Source: Streptomyces albidus (ex Kaewkla and Franco 2022)
Lineage (GTDB): Bacteria > Actinomycetota > Actinomycetes > Streptomycetales > Streptomycetaceae
DNA length: 64,000 nucleotides
NCBI RefSeq assembly: GCF_013870515.1
Contig: NZ_JACBXA010000002.1
Span: 1-64,000, forward strand
Direction: 5' to 3'
This document shows positions 27,320-35,456 of this stretch, piece by piece (position 1 is the stretch's first letter; every line of letters starts with the position of its first letter). Position numbers and translations under genes: made by a program. Below the pieces are notes generated by a model. That model saw nothing but the letters and a program-made list of their open reading frames with translations, made no database searches and had not been told where the DNA came from.

Positions 27320-28833
27320 CAGTCCTCCACTACCACTCGCAGTGTGCGCAGGGACGGGTCGGCCGTGTCCGGGACGTACATCCCGGCGGCCACGCCCGTC
27401 CGCAGGTATTCCATCGCCTCGTGTTCGATCCGTTCGCCGGGCACCGCCACCGGCACTCCCGGCGGGTAAGGGCTGGCGTACTCCGCGGCGATACGGCCGA
27501 CCGCCGCCTCGACGGGCACATGCTCGGCCGGCCCGAAGTACGCGTCGCGCGGCAACATCACCGTCTTCAGTCGCAGCCCCTCAGGCGAGGGCAGCCGCAC
27601 CTGGGCGGGCGGAGCGAGCTGGTCGCGTCGACTGACCAGTTCCGTCAGCGCGTCCAGCAGGAAGGCGGCTGAGGTGTCGTCGTCGGCGTGCGTGAGGTTG
27701 GCGATGACCCGGCGGTGATCGGCAAGGCCCACATTGATGTTCCTCTGCTCGCGCAGCCAGTCCGCGACACCGTAACCACTTGTGCCCAGGCCGTGTACAT
27801 CGAGTACGAGAACGAGCGGGTCGTGCTCGTAGGCCAGGCGGGGCCCCAACAACTCGGTGGCCAGCGGCGTCAGTCCGGGCAGCTCTGCGATGTCGCGGCG
27901 GAGTCGCCGCGCCAACGACAGGGCTCCGTCCAGCAGTTGCTGTCCCTGCTCCACCATCTGCCGCCGCCAGCCGTCCAGCGCCGCGTACATCAGCACCGAC
28001 GGACTGGTCGTGCCCAGCAGATCCTCCCGCAGCTTCAGCACGGCCGGGTCGACACGGTTTCCCTGCTGATGGAAGACCGACCCCTGCTCCAGACCCGCGC
28101 CCATCTTGTGCACGCTGGTCACGCACACGTCCGCGCCCGCGTCCATCGCCCAGCTGGGCAGCTCCGGATGGAACGGCAGGTGCGCGCCCCACGCCTCGTC
28201 GACGATCAACGGCTTGTCGTGTCGGTGACAGACATCCGCGACGCCCCGGATGTCGGCGCATGCGCCGTATGCGGTCGGAGTGATCAGGAGCATGCCCTTC
28301 GCGTCCGGTTCGCGGTCGAACGCGGCGGCCACCTCGTCGGGCCCCGGAGGATGTGCGAAGTGGTGTTCGGTGTCCCAGCGCGGCTCGACCCACACCGGGT
28401 CGATGCCGGCCAACACCAGGCCTGACACCACGGACTTGTGCGCGTTGCGGGCCACCAGGAGCTTCTCGTGCGGGCCCGCGACCGCCAGCATCGCCGACTT
28501 GACCGACAGCGAACTGCCGCAGGTGGAGAAGAAGGTGTGCTCGGCGTCGACCGCGTCGGCCATCAACTCCTGTGCGCGCCCCAGTACTTGCTGAGACATC
28601 CGCCGGTCGTCCAGCCCGCTCATCGCGAGCACGTCGGAGGCGAAGACGTCGGCCCCGAGCACCTCCACGACTCGCGGGTCGACTCCGCCGCCCTGTTTGT
28701 GGCCGGGCGGGGAGAAGTTACGTCCTCGCTGGTTGCGCTTGTAGTCGGCCAGTGCGTCGAGCACGGGCGTCTGAGAATGATCGAGTGTCACCGGTGGCAC
28801 CTGGTGAGTGCCGCGTGAAGCCCGTTCGGGCAT
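27319..28833 (-). CDS. Orn/Lys/Arg-type PLP-dependent decarboxylase
   Basis: This 504-residue fold-type-I PLP enzyme resembles the short, YaaO-like arginine/lysine/ornithine decarboxylases. Marks are NFSPPGHKQGGGVDPRV near 38-54, TFFSTCGSSLSVKSAMLA, RNAHKSVVSGLVLAG, PTAYGACADIRGVADVCHRHDKPLIVDEAWGAH (the Asp binding the pyridine N) and TSVHKMGAG with the Schiff-base Lys (near 243). The C-terminal Orn_DC domain ends in GVPVAVPGERI. It would make a polyamine or cadaverine. It overlaps a conserved membrane protein gene by one base. Substrate choice cannot be read. Confidence 0.9.
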   Translation of the reverse strand: MPERASRGTHQVPPVTLDHSQTPVLDALADYKRNQRGRNFSPPGHKQGGGVDPRVVEVLGADVFASDVLAMSGLDDRRMSQQVLGRAQELMADAVDAEHTFFSTCGSSLSVKSAMLAVAGPHEKLLVARNAHKSVVSGLVLAGIDPVWVEPRWDTEHHFAHPPGPDEVAAAFDREPDAKGMLLITPTAYGACADIRGVADVCHRHDKPLIVDEAWGAHLPFHPELPSWAMDAGADVCVTSVHKMGAGLEQGSVFHQQGNRVDPAVLKLREDLLGTTSPSVLMYAALDGWRRQMVEQGQQLLDGALSLARRLRRDIAELPGLTPLATELLGPRLAYEHDPLVLVLDVHGLGTSGYGVADWLREQRNINVGLADHRRVIANLTHADDDTSAAFLLDALTELVSRRDQLAPPAQVRLPSPEGLRLKTVMLPRDAYFGPAEHVPVEAAVGRIAAEYASPYPPGVPVAVPGERIEHEAMEYLRTGVAAGMYVPDTADPSLRTLRVVVED

Positions 28834-28881
28834 GGACGTGCGCTCCTCTGAACGATCTGCAGGACTCGGCCTCCGCTCACC

Positions 28882-29859
28882 TCAGCGGGTCAGCTGCGGC
28901 AGCACCTTCGTGCGGTAGAAGTCGAAGAAGCCATGCAGGTCGGGGCCGATCTGGTTGACGAAGACAGCGTCGAAGCCGGCATCCGCGTAGGCCGTCAGAC
29001 CGCGGATGTGCTCCTCGGGGTCGTCTCCGCAGGCCAGGCCCGCGTCGGTCACGTGCTGCTCGGTCACCAGCTGGCCGGCCTGCTCGAAGTGGGCCGGTGT
29101 GGGCAGCACTTGGCCCAGCTCGCCGGGTAGGAACATGTTCGGCCAGCGCTGACGTACGGTGCGCACCGCAGCCTCACGATCCACGTCGTAGCAGACCTTC
29201 ACCCCGCCGCGGGCGGGCGCCTGGCCGCCCCCGGCCCGCCGGAAGTGGGCTACGCCTTCCTCGTCCGGGTCCATGGTGATGAAGCCGTCCCCGATCCGCG
29301 CGGCCAACTCGACGGCAGCCGGACCGAATCCGGAGACGTCGATGGGCACGGGCCGGTCCGGCACGTCGTAGAGGCGCGCGTTCTCCACCGTGTAGTGCTT
29401 GCCGTAGTGGCTCGTCTGCTCCCCGGTCATCAGCTGCCGGATGACGCCGACCGCCTCCTCCAACATCTCCAGACGCACCGGAGCCTCCGGCCAGACGGTC
29501 CCCAGGATGTGCTCGTTCAGCGCCTCGCCACTGCCGACACCCAGCCGGAAACGGTCCTCGCCCAGCAGTACCGCGGACGTCGCCGCTGCCTGTGCGATGA
29601 CCGCGGGGTGGGTACGGACCGTCGGGCAGGTGACCGCGGTCTGCACCGGAAGCGAGGTGGCCTCAGCCAGCGCACCGATGACCGACCACACGAAGGGGGA
29701 GTGGCCCTGGGCGCCGGTCCACGGATGGAAGTGGTCCGAGATCCACAGCGACGTGAACCCGGCCTGTTCAGCCATTCGTGCCTGCTCCACAAGCGCCCGC
29801 GGGCCGTAGTCCTCACTGGCCAGGAAATATCCGTAGGTCATCGCCTGGGGTGTCGTCAT
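28882..29859 (-). CDS. LLM-class F420-dependent oxidoreductase (TIGR03557-like)
   Basis: This 325-residue TIM-barrel enzyme matches the F420-dependent luciferase-like family. YGYFLASEDYGPRALVEQARMAEQAGFTSLWISDHFHPWTGAQGHSPFVWSVIGALAEAT opens it. Next come TCPTVRTHPAVIAQAAATSAVL, GVGSGEALNEHILG and PIDVSGFGPAAVELAARIGDGFI. The C-terminus has YADAGFDAVFVNQIGPD. These fit the glucose-6-phosphate-dehydrogenase-like TIGR03557 group, whose natural substrate is often unknown. ATG 29859 is chosen; a start 13 codons upstream is possible. It is divergent from a hemerythrin-like gene, which hints at redox stress. Confidence 0.88.
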   Translation of the reverse strand: MTTPQAMTYGYFLASEDYGPRALVEQARMAEQAGFTSLWISDHFHPWTGAQGHSPFVWSVIGALAEATSLPVQTAVTCPTVRTHPAVIAQAAATSAVLLGEDRFRLGVGSGEALNEHILGTVWPEAPVRLEMLEEAVGVIRQLMTGEQTSHYGKHYTVENARLYDVPDRPVPIDVSGFGPAAVELAARIGDGFITMDPDEEGVAHFRRAGGGQAPARGGVKVCYDVDREAAVRTVRQRWPNMFLPGELGQVLPTPAHFEQAGQLVTEQHVTDAGLACGDDPEEHIRGLTAYADAGFDAVFVNQIGPDLHGFFDFYRTKVLPQLTR

Positions 29860-30180
29860 GCGCCGCGAGTTACCGGCCGCACGCTGCGGAAACATCACGC
29901 GGAGCCGGGAGGAGCAACGTGAGGATGAAGGCCGCGCATCGCGCTCCAGGCCGCCTCAGGAACTGGGGGCCGCATTCGTCGAGCCGCAGAGGAAGAGCCG
30001 AGACCGAGACCCCCGCGAGCGACAAGCCATTCGGGCGGCGGGGGTGGGAATTTCGCCAAATGACCATCAGCCACCAGTGGACGGTTTGCCCTCAAGCACA
30101 CGAGCTACTCGAGGACGCAGATCCGGCTCACCGAACCGGTGTTGTACGGCCGGAAAGCAGGATGAAGCGAAGGAGTGCCC
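29860..30180. promoter_or_regulatory. 321-bp divergent region, LLM oxidoreductase / hemerythrin
   Basis: No gene is seen. The right end holds AAGGAG before the hemerythrin GTG. GGTTTG at about 30085 with AGCTAC 14 bases on is a loose match to stress-sigma promoters of the GTTT-n14-16-GGGTA type, too weak to assert. Confidence 0.35.
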
Positions 30181-30810
30181 GTGAGCAACGCAGCCCAGGA
30201 ACGCGCGGAAGCAGCTCTGCTTCCGGAGGACGACATCATCGGGATTCTGCTGAGCCAACATGCCCGTATCCGGGAGCTGTTCGCAGAGGTGCACCAGTCG
30301 CAGAGTGACGTGAAGAGGGCCAAGTTCGACGAACTACGGGCCCTGTTGGCCGTCCACGAGGTGGCTGAGGAGATGATTCTGCGTCCCGTCGCGAAGAAGG
30401 AGGCCGGGGAGAAGGAAGCGGCCGCCCGCAACGAGGAAGAAGCAGAGGCGAACAAGGTGCTCGCGGAACTGGAGAAGATGGACCTGGCCGGTTCCCAGTT
30501 CGAACTGAAACTGGCGGAGCTTGAGAAGGCCGTGAGGAAGCACGCCGATCACGAGGAACGGGATGAATTCCCGCACCTCCGTGCCCGATGCTCGTCGGAG
30601 CAGCTGCAGAAGATGGGCAAGAGGCTGCTGATGGCCGAGAAGGCGGCGCCGACGCATCCGCATCCGACCTCAGCCGGATCTCCTGCCGCCCAGTGGGCCG
30701 TCGGCCCGTTCGCCTCACTGGTGGACCGGGCGAGGGACGCACTGGCAGCACCCTCCGGCAAGGGACTGACGGACACGGGCCCGGCCTCCCCGGGCCGAGA
30801 AGTCCGATAG
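30181..30810 (+). CDS. hemerythrin HHE-domain protein
   Basis: This 209-residue cytoplasmic protein has a four-helix hemerythrin-like domain. SQHARIRELFAEV (His27), LLAVHEVAEEMILRPV (His59 and Glu63) and RKHADHEERDEFPHL (near 120-135) give the usual di-iron ligands. A charged Lys/Glu helix at 70-100 and a flexible Pro/Ala tail follow. In actinomycetes such proteins bind oxygen or sense redox and often belong to stress regulons. GTG 30181 sits five bases after AAGGAG and is preferred to a GTG two codons upstream. A near-perfect tandem 15-bp repeat begins immediately after the stop. Confidence 0.88.
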   Translation: MSNAAQERAEAALLPEDDIIGILLSQHARIRELFAEVHQSQSDVKRAKFDELRALLAVHEVAEEMILRPVAKKEAGEKEAAARNEEEAEANKVLAELEKMDLAGSQFELKLAELEKAVRKHADHEERDEFPHLRARCSSEQLQKMGKRLLMAEKAAPTHPHPTSAGSPAAQWAVGPFASLVDRARDALAAPSGKGLTDTGPASPGREVR

Positions 30811-30840
30811 CACCGTCGGAGACCGCACCGTCAGAGACCG
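30811..30840 (+). repeat. tandem 15-bp repeat
   Basis: CACCGTCGGAGACCG is followed directly by CACCGTCAGAGACCG (14 of 15 identical), starting at the base after the hemerythrin stop codon. It may be slippage-derived. Confidence 0.7.
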
Positions 30841-30961
30841 CAGCGACCGCCGCCTGGGCGGGAAGCCGTCACCGTGCCCACCTCCGGAGTCGGCCGAGCC
30901 GGCCCATGCCGAGCTGAATCCGTGCGGGATGAGCGTGAGCCGTGGCGCCGGTTGCGCGGGC

Positions 30962-31867
30962 TCATCGTGTCGTCGCATGGCCGACGTCGTCGAGGATGCA
31001 GCGACGGGCGTGACGCCCTTCTCGAATGGGCCACAGCGGATAGACGTGGATCTGGCCGGCCGCCTCGTGGAAATCAACCGCGACGCCCGCCGATGTCGCC
31101 ATGTCGCGGAATCGGCGGGCATCAGGGCAGAGGACGTCGTCGGTGCCGACGTACACCGTCGTTGGCGGAAGCCCGGTCATCGTCCCGTTGATCGGGCTGA
31201 CCGCGGCGTCCGACAATTCCCGCTCGTCTGCCCAGAGGGCGCCGGTGTAGCGGAGCGACTCCGTTGAGAGCATCGGGTCCCTCGGCTGGACCCGAGCTGC
31301 CTCCGGGTTGCCGAGCGCCACGTCCAGCCACGGTGAGATCAGCACGAGCCGCGCTGGAGGGGCGGTGGCGGCGTCGCGTAGTCGCTGAGCGATGGCCAGA
31401 GCCAGCCCACCGCCCGCCGAGTCCCCCATGAAGACGGTGGGCAGGGCGGAATCCGTGGTCAGCGATCCTGCGAGGGCCGTGACGGCGGGAAGGAAACGGC
31501 TGGCCGTGCCGCGTGGCGCCAGGGGATACACCGGCACCGTCACAGCTGCCGGGACATTCGTGGCCAACTCCTTGATCAGGGCCCAGTGGTTGCTCCCGAT
31601 CTCCTCGATGTAGGCACCACCGTGCAGGTAGAGCACCTGGACCTTCGGGTCGCGTCCCCGTGGACTGATGCGGTAGCAGGGCCAGCCGTGCTCGAAGGAC
31701 AAGTGGACGACGCAGCTCTTGTCCAGATGCTTGGGCGGCTTGTACGAGGCGGGGCGGAGGAGCTGCTTTTCGACCTTGCGTCGAACCTCTGTGAGGTCGC
31801 GGTATCCGAGCTTCTTCCCGACCGCGGACATGACCAGCTTCAAGGCCCGGCTGCCCATGCTCGGCAC
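30962..31867 (-). CDS. alpha/beta hydrolase, hormone-sensitive-lipase (HSL) type
   Basis: This 301-residue esterase has YLHGGAYIEE, the HGG oxyanion motif of the HSL family, near residue 80. FMGDSAGGGLALAIAQRL holds the nucleophile Ser in GDSAGG (near 150). YVGTDDVLCPDARRF contains the Asp and GQIHVYPLWPI the His. It would hydrolyse short-chain esters or lactones. The GTG at 31867 has AAGG eight bases upstream; ATG 31858 three codons later is an alternative. The gene lies downstream of the WhiB-like gene on the same strand but 302 bp away. Related proteins act in lipid or steroid ester turnover; the substrate is unknown. Confidence 0.85.
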   Translation of the reverse strand: MPSMGSRALKLVMSAVGKKLGYRDLTEVRRKVEKQLLRPASYKPPKHLDKSCVVHLSFEHGWPCYRISPRGRDPKVQVLYLHGGAYIEEIGSNHWALIKELATNVPAAVTVPVYPLAPRGTASRFLPAVTALAGSLTTDSALPTVFMGDSAGGGLALAIAQRLRDAATAPPARLVLISPWLDVALGNPEAARVQPRDPMLSTESLRYTGALWADERELSDAAVSPINGTMTGLPPTTVYVGTDDVLCPDARRFRDMATSAGVAVDFHEAAGQIHVYPLWPIREGRHARRCILDDVGHATTR

Positions 31868-32169
31868 GTCATCCACCTTCCGCGAGCAGTCCCTTTCACC
31901 GGCCGTAACGCTCTGCCGAGCGTAGCAACCGCGATGGCGGCGCCCCTGGGCACGGCGTCCAAGGGGTCGTGACCGGCCCTTCGAGGCGCGGGAGGCGGAG
32001 TGCTTTCGAGGGCCCGACGGCACGGAGTTCGGCAAGCAGAGAGTGCCGCAGAAGGGCTGTGCGAGGCAGGACGAAAGACCCCAGGGGGAGCAGTGCTGCT
32101 CCGGGGGCCGGCCGGATCGACGCAGAGCTGGGGGCGCGTCCTGGTGTTGTGCGCCGGAAATTCGACGAC
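31868..32169 (-). promoter_or_regulatory. 302-bp region between WhiB-like gene and hydrolase
   Basis: No gene is seen. A compact hairpin GGAGCAG-tg-CTGCTCC (32087-32102), about 70 bases beyond the WhiB-like stop, may terminate that gene. The hydrolase promoter must lie to its left, but no consensus stands out. Confidence 0.45.
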
Positions 32170-32418
32170 TCAGGGGCGACGTCGAAGAGCCGCCTTGTGG
32201 GCGCGGTGCCTGCTGGACCGCCGTTCCGTCTCGGAGACCCCGCCCCAGACTCCGTAGTGCTGATCGAGGCCCGCGCTCAGACAACGGTCCGTGACAGGGC
32301 AGCGCCGGCAGACCGTTTTGGCCTCCTCGACCTGCAGAGACGTCGGGCCGGTCGTGCCGATCGGGAAGAACAGTTCGGGGTCCTCGTCTTTGCAGGCCGC
32401 GTGGTGTAGCCAGTCCAC
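32170..32418 (-). CDS. WhiB-like iron-sulfur regulator
   Basis: This 82-residue protein has the four cysteines that bind a [4Fe-4S] cluster (Cys9, Cys37, Cys40 and Cys46). AKTVCRRCPV and the turn GVWGG near residues 57-61 follow, then a basic tail (RRSSRHRAHKAALRRRP). The opening DWLHHAACKDEDPELFFPIG resembles WblE/WhiB proteins rather than WhiB7, which has a longer N-terminus and an AT-hook tail. Such proteins bind the primary sigma factor and act in development or redox response. It starts at GTG behind GGGAG. The segment between Cys46 and GVWGG is slightly shorter than in WblE. Confidence 0.93.
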   Translation of the reverse strand: MDWLHHAACKDEDPELFFPIGTTGPTSLQVEEAKTVCRRCPVTDRCLSAGLDQHYGVWGGVSETERRSSRHRAHKAALRRRP

Positions 32419-33301
32419 GGACCGCTCCCTTCAGGCAGTTCAGGTGCTTTTGCTCCAGACGGAGTTCCGGGTTGCCCCCGTCTTATTCGTCGCGAGAAGC
32501 AGAAATTTGCGGTGCGGCCCGCCTCGATGCCTCCTTCCAGAACGGCCTCCACCGCAGTGAAGAGCCCCTGGGGAGGCGACCTTTGCAGACCCGCGGGCCG
32601 AGGAAGTGCTGGTCGGCCCGATCGGAGGTCTCCTCTGAGCCTCACGTCGGCACCTCAACCGGCAGGAACTCCGCCCTGATTGCAGACAGGCGGTTTTGTT
32701 CTGTGCGCAGTGGTTACTGGGAGGCCGCGGCCAGGTGAGGCCGGCGATTCCTCGCGTGGAAGACGCCACTCCTTGCCGGGCGGATGAACGGGCAGGGCGG
32801 GATTCAAGCTGCGTTTCGCCTCAACTGGCCGTCCGTTGCGCCGCGGAGCCCTGACCCCCCGCACACTGGCCTGGCGGGAGGGAACGGTGCTTCCCGGGGG
32901 CCGCCGTTCCGTGGGAGGTCTGGCGGCCCCCGCCCCTCCGCTCACGGCGTGGGAAGGTGCACACGAAGGCCACGGCCTGCCTTCAATCCCGCCCGCGCAC
33001 ACGGCACTTGCCGTGGGCCTCCCGGAGTGTGGCTGCCGTGAGGACTCACGAGGGAAAACGCTCCGGGAAACCGCATGGGTCCCGAAGGCGACCTGCGGCC
33101 AGCTCTGCAACGAGGCGGCGACCTCGCGGTGGTCGGCGTCGTCCGTGGCCGCGTAGAAGTTCGTGGCGTGGACACTGATCGGTAACTAGCCAGCGATGGG
33201 GGAACTGCGATTAGCCTGCTCCATCCGATGGGAGTCTCCTCGCGACATCGCGGCAGGTTCCTCGCCGGTGTTCTGTGAGCGTCATTGCAGGGAGCCCCCC
33301 A
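32419..33301. other. 883-bp intergenic region with a possible gene fragment
   Basis: Most frames here lack coding character. The exception is the minus strand at about 33060-33185, where some 40 codons with nearly all-G/C third positions read HATNFYAATDDADHREVAAS and onward. They have a stop just upstream and no start codon, so this may be a truncated gene. The WhiB-like promoter lies at the left end. The right end carries the AGGGAG site of the next gene. Confidence 0.45.
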
Positions 33302-34210
33302 TTGAGCACTGAAGAGCCCGAAGTCCCCGCCGACAGTTCCGGGAACGACGAGGGATCGACGTCACCTGAGACCCCTGAGCCGCCACTCGTGCGCCCGTAC
33401 GCCGACATTCCGGCGCACATGGTGGAGGCGCCGGCCGTGCTGACGGCGTCGGTGCGCGAGGTTCTGGACCGTCCGACCGCCGGGGCGGACAAGTCCGAGG
33501 CCGATGCCGCGGGCGAGTCCGGGCCCCGGTTCTCGCCGCTGCGGCGGTGGTTGGCCGGTGCTGCCGAGTACCGTCGCCTTCACGCCGCGCGCCTCGTGCT
33601 GGGGAGTGCCGCGGTCGCGATGCTCCTGTTCACCGGGGTCCTGCTCCATCAGTTCGGCACATGGCCCTTCTCACGGGACGCGAATTCCGCCGCTCCCGTT
33701 CCCGATGCGAAGCTGCCTCTTCCGCCCGCCACCGGCACCGACGCGTCACCGTCCGACCGTCCCACGAAGGACAAGAAGGACCCCGAGCCGTCCAAGTCCG
33801 CCGAAGCGAAGAAGGACGCGGTCAAGCACGAAGCGCCGACGAGCGCTCCGCCCTCCCCGCCGGAGACTCCCGTGCCCGGAGGGGGCGCAGTCGGCGGCGA
33901 CCAGGCGGGAAGCCCTGGCTGCGATCCCAGTTGGCAGGTCGACAGCCAGTGGGAGCACTTCAGCGTGACGGTGAGGATCACCAACAGTTCGGGGAAGCGG
34001 ATCAACGGCTGGGAGGTCAGCTGGACCTGGCCGGGTGACCAGCACGTGGTGAAGTACTGGAACGCCGACGTACGGCAGTCGGGGAACACCGTCACGGCTG
34101 GCAACGTCGACACCAACGCGGAGATCGCCACGACCGGCGAGGCCTCGTTCGGACTCGAAGCCACCGGCAGCGGCGACCGCACTCCGCAGCTCACCTGCCG
34201 AGTCCTCTGA
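33302..34210 (+). CDS. membrane-anchored CBM2 (cellulose-binding) protein
   Basis: This 302-residue protein has three parts. Residues 1-95 are acidic, Pro-rich and presumably cytoplasmic. One transmembrane helix, ARLVLGSAAVAMLLFTGVLL, spans about 96-115. A long Lys/Pro/Glu linker leads to a C-terminal family-2 carbohydrate-binding module (about 205-302). The module shows the flanking cysteines (GCDPSW and TCRVL) and the aromatic residues INGWEVSWTWPGDQHV and YWNADVRQSG. No catalytic domain is present. Topology predicts the module outside the cell, where it may hold cellulose, chitin or the cell's own glucan. TTG 33302 has AGGGAG 7 bases upstream and is preferred to GTG 33275. Confidence 0.85.
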   Translation: MSTEEPEVPADSSGNDEGSTSPETPEPPLVRPYADIPAHMVEAPAVLTASVREVLDRPTAGADKSEADAAGESGPRFSPLRRWLAGAAEYRRLHAARLVLGSAAVAMLLFTGVLLHQFGTWPFSRDANSAAPVPDAKLPLPPATGTDASPSDRPTKDKKDPEPSKSAEAKKDAVKHEAPTSAPPSPPETPVPGGGAVGGDQAGSPGCDPSWQVDSQWEHFSVTVRITNSSGKRINGWEVSWTWPGDQHVVKYWNADVRQSGNTVTAGNVDTNAEIATTGEASFGLEATGSGDRTPQLTCRVL

Positions 34211-34304
34211 GGGGCGCCACGCGGCCAACGACGGGACGACGTCGGGGGACTTGCCGTCACCCACTGTCGGGTTGCGACGAATGCGTCGACGACACCGCAC
34301 CATT

Positions 34305-34337
34305 CAGCCGCGGGACGGCGGTGACGCCCCGCGGCTG
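34305..34337. terminator. convergent hairpin terminator
   Basis: CAGCCGCGGG (34305-34314) pairs perfectly with CCCGCGGCTG (34328-34337) around a 13-base loop, between the CBM2 gene and the convergent hydrolase gene. Confidence 0.65.
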
Positions 34338-34425
34338 CCGTACGTCCCGGGCCCAGCGGCCTCCGCATGGGCTCCGGTCACGCATCCCCGCCCGGACCGC
34401 CGGTGCGCCGCACCCCGCTGAGGCG

Positions 34426-35241
34426 TCAGCGGTCGCGAACGAAGTCCCCGAGCAGCCGGTTGACCTCATCCGGCTGCTCCAGGCTGCTCGAATGTCCGCA
34501 GGCTTCGACGACTTCGAGACGGGCGTCGTCGATCCGCTCGGCGATGAACTCGGCCTTGTGCACCGGGGTCGCGCCGTCCTGAGCGCCCACGATCACGAGC
34601 GTCGGCGCGGTGACGGCATCGAGCTCGCCGTCGATCGGATCGCGGTCGGCGACACCGAAGACCGCCTTGGCCATTCCTGACCTCTTGACCTTGGCCAGGC
34701 GCGCCAACCACTCGTCGATCACCGCGGCGAACGTGGGGTCGGCCAGGGAACTCTGCGCGAACATGATCGGCAGCACCTGCTTCTTGACCGGCTTGATGCC
34801 CACCAGCCGATAGACGTGCGCGAGCAGGCGATAACGCGACACCTTGTCGGGGTCCTCGGGGCCCGCGCTCGTATCGAGCAACGTGAGAGACCGGATGAGT
34901 TCAGGCCGGCGTGCTGCCATCCGCATGCCGATGAAGCCGCCCATCGAAAGCCCCGCAAAGTGCACGGCGCCCACGTCCAGCTGCTCGACGAGTGCGATGG
35001 CGTCGAGGGTCAGCGTGTCCATGTCGTAGTCGCCTGCCGGCGCATTCGACTCGCCCTGCCCGCGCCAGTCCACCGTCACGCAACGGAACTCCCGTGCCAG
35101 CGCCCGCACTTGTGGCTCGAACATCCAGCCGCTGAACAACAGGCCGTGCCCGAAGACGATCGTCGGGGCCTCGGGATTCTCCGGGGGCGCACCGGTATCG
35201 GTGTAGTGGATCACGGCGGCACCGCGGTTCAGGGTCGGCAT
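34426..35241 (-). CDS. alpha/beta hydrolase
   Basis: This 271-residue enzyme shows a full triad. FGHGLLFSGWMFEPQVRAL gives the oxyanion loop. FAGLSMGGFIGMRMAARRPELIRSL holds Ser in GLSMGG (near 104). IVGAQDGATPVHKAEF gives the Asp and EACGHSSSLEQP the His (near 249). It resembles 3-oxoadipate enol-lactonase and other small esterases or lactonases of the family, but no neighbouring pathway genes support that role. GGAGG lies 8 bases before ATG 35241. It is divergent from a MetE-like gene. Confidence 0.87.
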   Translation of the reverse strand: MPTLNRGAAVIHYTDTGAPPENPEAPTIVFGHGLLFSGWMFEPQVRALAREFRCVTVDWRGQGESNAPAGDYDMDTLTLDAIALVEQLDVGAVHFAGLSMGGFIGMRMAARRPELIRSLTLLDTSAGPEDPDKVSRYRLLAHVYRLVGIKPVKKQVLPIMFAQSSLADPTFAAVIDEWLARLAKVKRSGMAKAVFGVADRDPIDGELDAVTAPTLVIVGAQDGATPVHKAEFIAERIDDARLEVVEACGHSSSLEQPDEVNRLLGDFVRDR

Positions 35242-35456
35242 GGGGGGGGCCTCCAGGCCATCGCTTGCCGGATCATGGGCGGGAATGCGGGTCACGCGCG
35301 GGATGAGTGATGTCGCCGGGGGAGCGGCCTCGCAACAGGGATGCGCGTCAGGCGCGGCCTGCACCATTTCGCTCTGTACCGCTTCCCGGTTTCGCAGCCG
35401 TGGACGGCGGGGTACACGAGGGCTCCCATCGCTCTGGACACACACCGCGAGGAACT

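Noticed and set aside
32170-32418. assignment of the WhiB-like gene as whiB7
   Set aside because: The protein is short, lacks the C-terminal AT-hook and the long N-terminus, and resembles WblE-type proteins instead.
35241-35250. run of G at the start of the hydrolase gene
   Set aside because: It looks like a phase-variable tract, but it is simply the spacer between GGAGG and the ATG; high-GC genomes have many such runs.
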